Both the position numbers and the translations under genes were made by a program. This document shows positions 63,298 through 64,000 of a DNA stretch of 64,000 nucleotides, one piece after another. Source of the stretch: a virus; the IMG/VR virus record IMGVR_UViG_3300032116_000013, positions 1 to 64,000 of that record; one strand, 5' to 3'. The notes beneath the pieces were generated by a model. It had not been told where the DNA came from. It did not search any database and saw nothing but the letters and a program-made list of their open reading frames with translations. Each line of letters begins with the position of its first letter. Position 1 is the stretch's first letter.

Positions 63298-64000
63298 ATG
63301 CGTAAAGCAATTCAATCATTAGTTATTTTGGGATCATTACTCGTCGGAAGCGTGACACATGCTGCAGACTCTGCTGAAATTCAACAAGCAGTAGATGGTT
63401 TGTCAGATGCGTTCGCTAAAGACATTGCACTTCGCTGGAAGTGGAAAGGTGATTTTCGTGTAAGAAACGAGAACATCGATCAAGCACTTGCAGTTGAGCG
63501 CAATCGTAGTCGTGTTCGTGTTCGTCTTGGTTTTGATGCTGAAGTAAATCCAACTGTAAGAGCAGGTTTTCAATTTGCTACAACAGAAAATGGAGATGCT
63601 CGTTCAAGCAATCAAACACTTGGTGATGTCAATTCACGAAAGGCACTTGATCTCGATCTAGCATATGTTGAGTGGGCACCAAACGCAGTATCCAAGGTTA
63701 CACTTGGTAAGATGAAGCAACCTCTTGTTACAACGACATCTTATTTCGTTGACAAGGATATTAATCCAGAGGGTGCTGCTCTTGCGTTTAATCACGCACC
63801 AACAGGCGCATTTGTAAATGCTGCAATGTTTGATCTCGTTGAGCGTGGCTCAGCAGTTGATTCAACAGCAGTTGCAATGCAAGTTGGTCTACGTGGAAAA
63901 CTCAATGACGAAACTGCTTATGTTGTTGCCGTTGGTCAAACAAACCATCGCGCAGTGAAGAATCAAGCAGTTGTGCAGTCAGGTGCTGCAGGTGGTTTCT
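63298..64000 (+). CDS. Outer-membrane porin, partial (cut by window end)
   Basis: Signal peptide MRKAIQSLVILGSLLVGSVTHA, then a short helical stretch and alternating beta strands: ALRWKWKGDFRVRNENI, NRSRVRVRLGFDAEVNP and VRAGFQFATTENGDARSS. The strand pattern, YVEWAPN and LGKMKQP are typical of 16-strand putative porins of proteobacteria. At least 234 residues lie within the window, without a stop. A cggag-like AAGGAG site precedes the ATG. It probably forms a two-gene unit with pstS. Confidence 0.82.
   Translation, partial: MRKAIQSLVILGSLLVGSVTHAADSAEIQQAVDGLSDAFAKDIALRWKWKGDFRVRNENIDQALAVERNRSRVRVRLGFDAEVNPTVRAGFQFATTENGDARSSNQTLGDVNSRKALDLDLAYVEWAPNAVSKVTLGKMKQPLVTTTSYFVDKDINPEGAALAFNHAPTGAFVNAAMFDLVERGSAVDSTAVAMQVGLRGKLNDETAYVVAVGQTNHRAVKNQAVVQSGAAGGF

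Noticed and set aside
1-64000. CRISPR array, insertion sequence or integrase
   Set aside because: No regularly spaced identical repeats with spacers, no transposase motifs and no recombinase gene were seen.

Overview
The window is a continuous piece of a T4-like (straboviral/myoviral) bacteriophage genome. The evidence is the ordered replication set: sliding clamp gp45, clamp loader gp44 and gp62, RegA, family B DNA polymerase gp43, UvsX, gp41-type helicase and gp61-type primase. Every gene I can support lies on the plus strand, packed with TAATG or ATGA stop-start overlaps. A Gram-negative host is inferred from an inner-membrane/outer-membrane spanin pair, lipobox lipoproteins, an LpxH-like phosphoesterase, PstS and an outer-membrane porin. 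Many features recall aquatic T4-like phages, but the host species cannot be read from the sequence.

Layout. 0-4.8 kb: dNMP kinase, clamp, clamp loader, RegA, dUTPase. 4.8-12.8 kb: small heat-shock protein, dCMP deaminase, a 2OG-Fe(II) oxygenase, then about 25 very small accessory genes with host-type promoters, two of which predict leaderless mRNAs. 12.8-20 kb: a glycan/metabolism cassette with a 2OG oxygenase, three glycosyltransferase-like proteins, a sugar nucleotidyltransferase, a cupin, a RuBisCO-like protein, a SAM methyltransferase, a GDPD-like protein and a polyphosphate-glucokinase-like ROK kinase. This block sits between regA and gene 43, which are adjacent in T4. 20-26.4 kb: DNA polymerase, UvsX, helicase and a HEYRH metallopeptidase-like protein. 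26.4-29 kb: dTDP-sugar genes (RmlA, RmlB and a reductase).

29-38.3 kb: head-associated proteins carrying T4-type capsid-targeting N-termini and many (I/L)xE prohead-protease-like sites; one has a NadR-like nucleotidyltransferase plus P-loop arrangement. 38.3-48.2 kb: lysis and surface module with a GH19 + M15 endolysin, holin candidates, fibre-like structural proteins, five exported proteins, a secreted SNase and spanins. 48.2-52.1 kb: primase, ThyX and a B12-dependent ribonucleotide reductase. 52.1-59.9 kb: a second, AT-rich glycan cluster (GT25-like pair, GH130-like propeller, WavE-like, two FkbM methyltransferases). 59.8-64 kb: RuvC-like resolvase, LpxH-like phosphoesterase, PstS and the start of a porin cut by the window edge.

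How the parts work together. Nucleotide genes (dNMP kinase, dUTPase, dCMP deaminase, ThyX, class II RNR) supply DNA precursors to the T4-type replisome. A recurring CTAAATA/TATAAATA motif in short intergenic gaps probably marks late promoters ahead of the head, surface, holin and late-leader genes. PstS plus porin could raise phosphate capture across both membranes. The strongest candidates for new biology are the RuBisCO-like glycan cassette, the polyprotein-like set of capsid-targeted proteins, and several structured RNA elements. No tRNA gene or CRISPR array was found. Function statements rest on motif recognition by eye; no database search was run.
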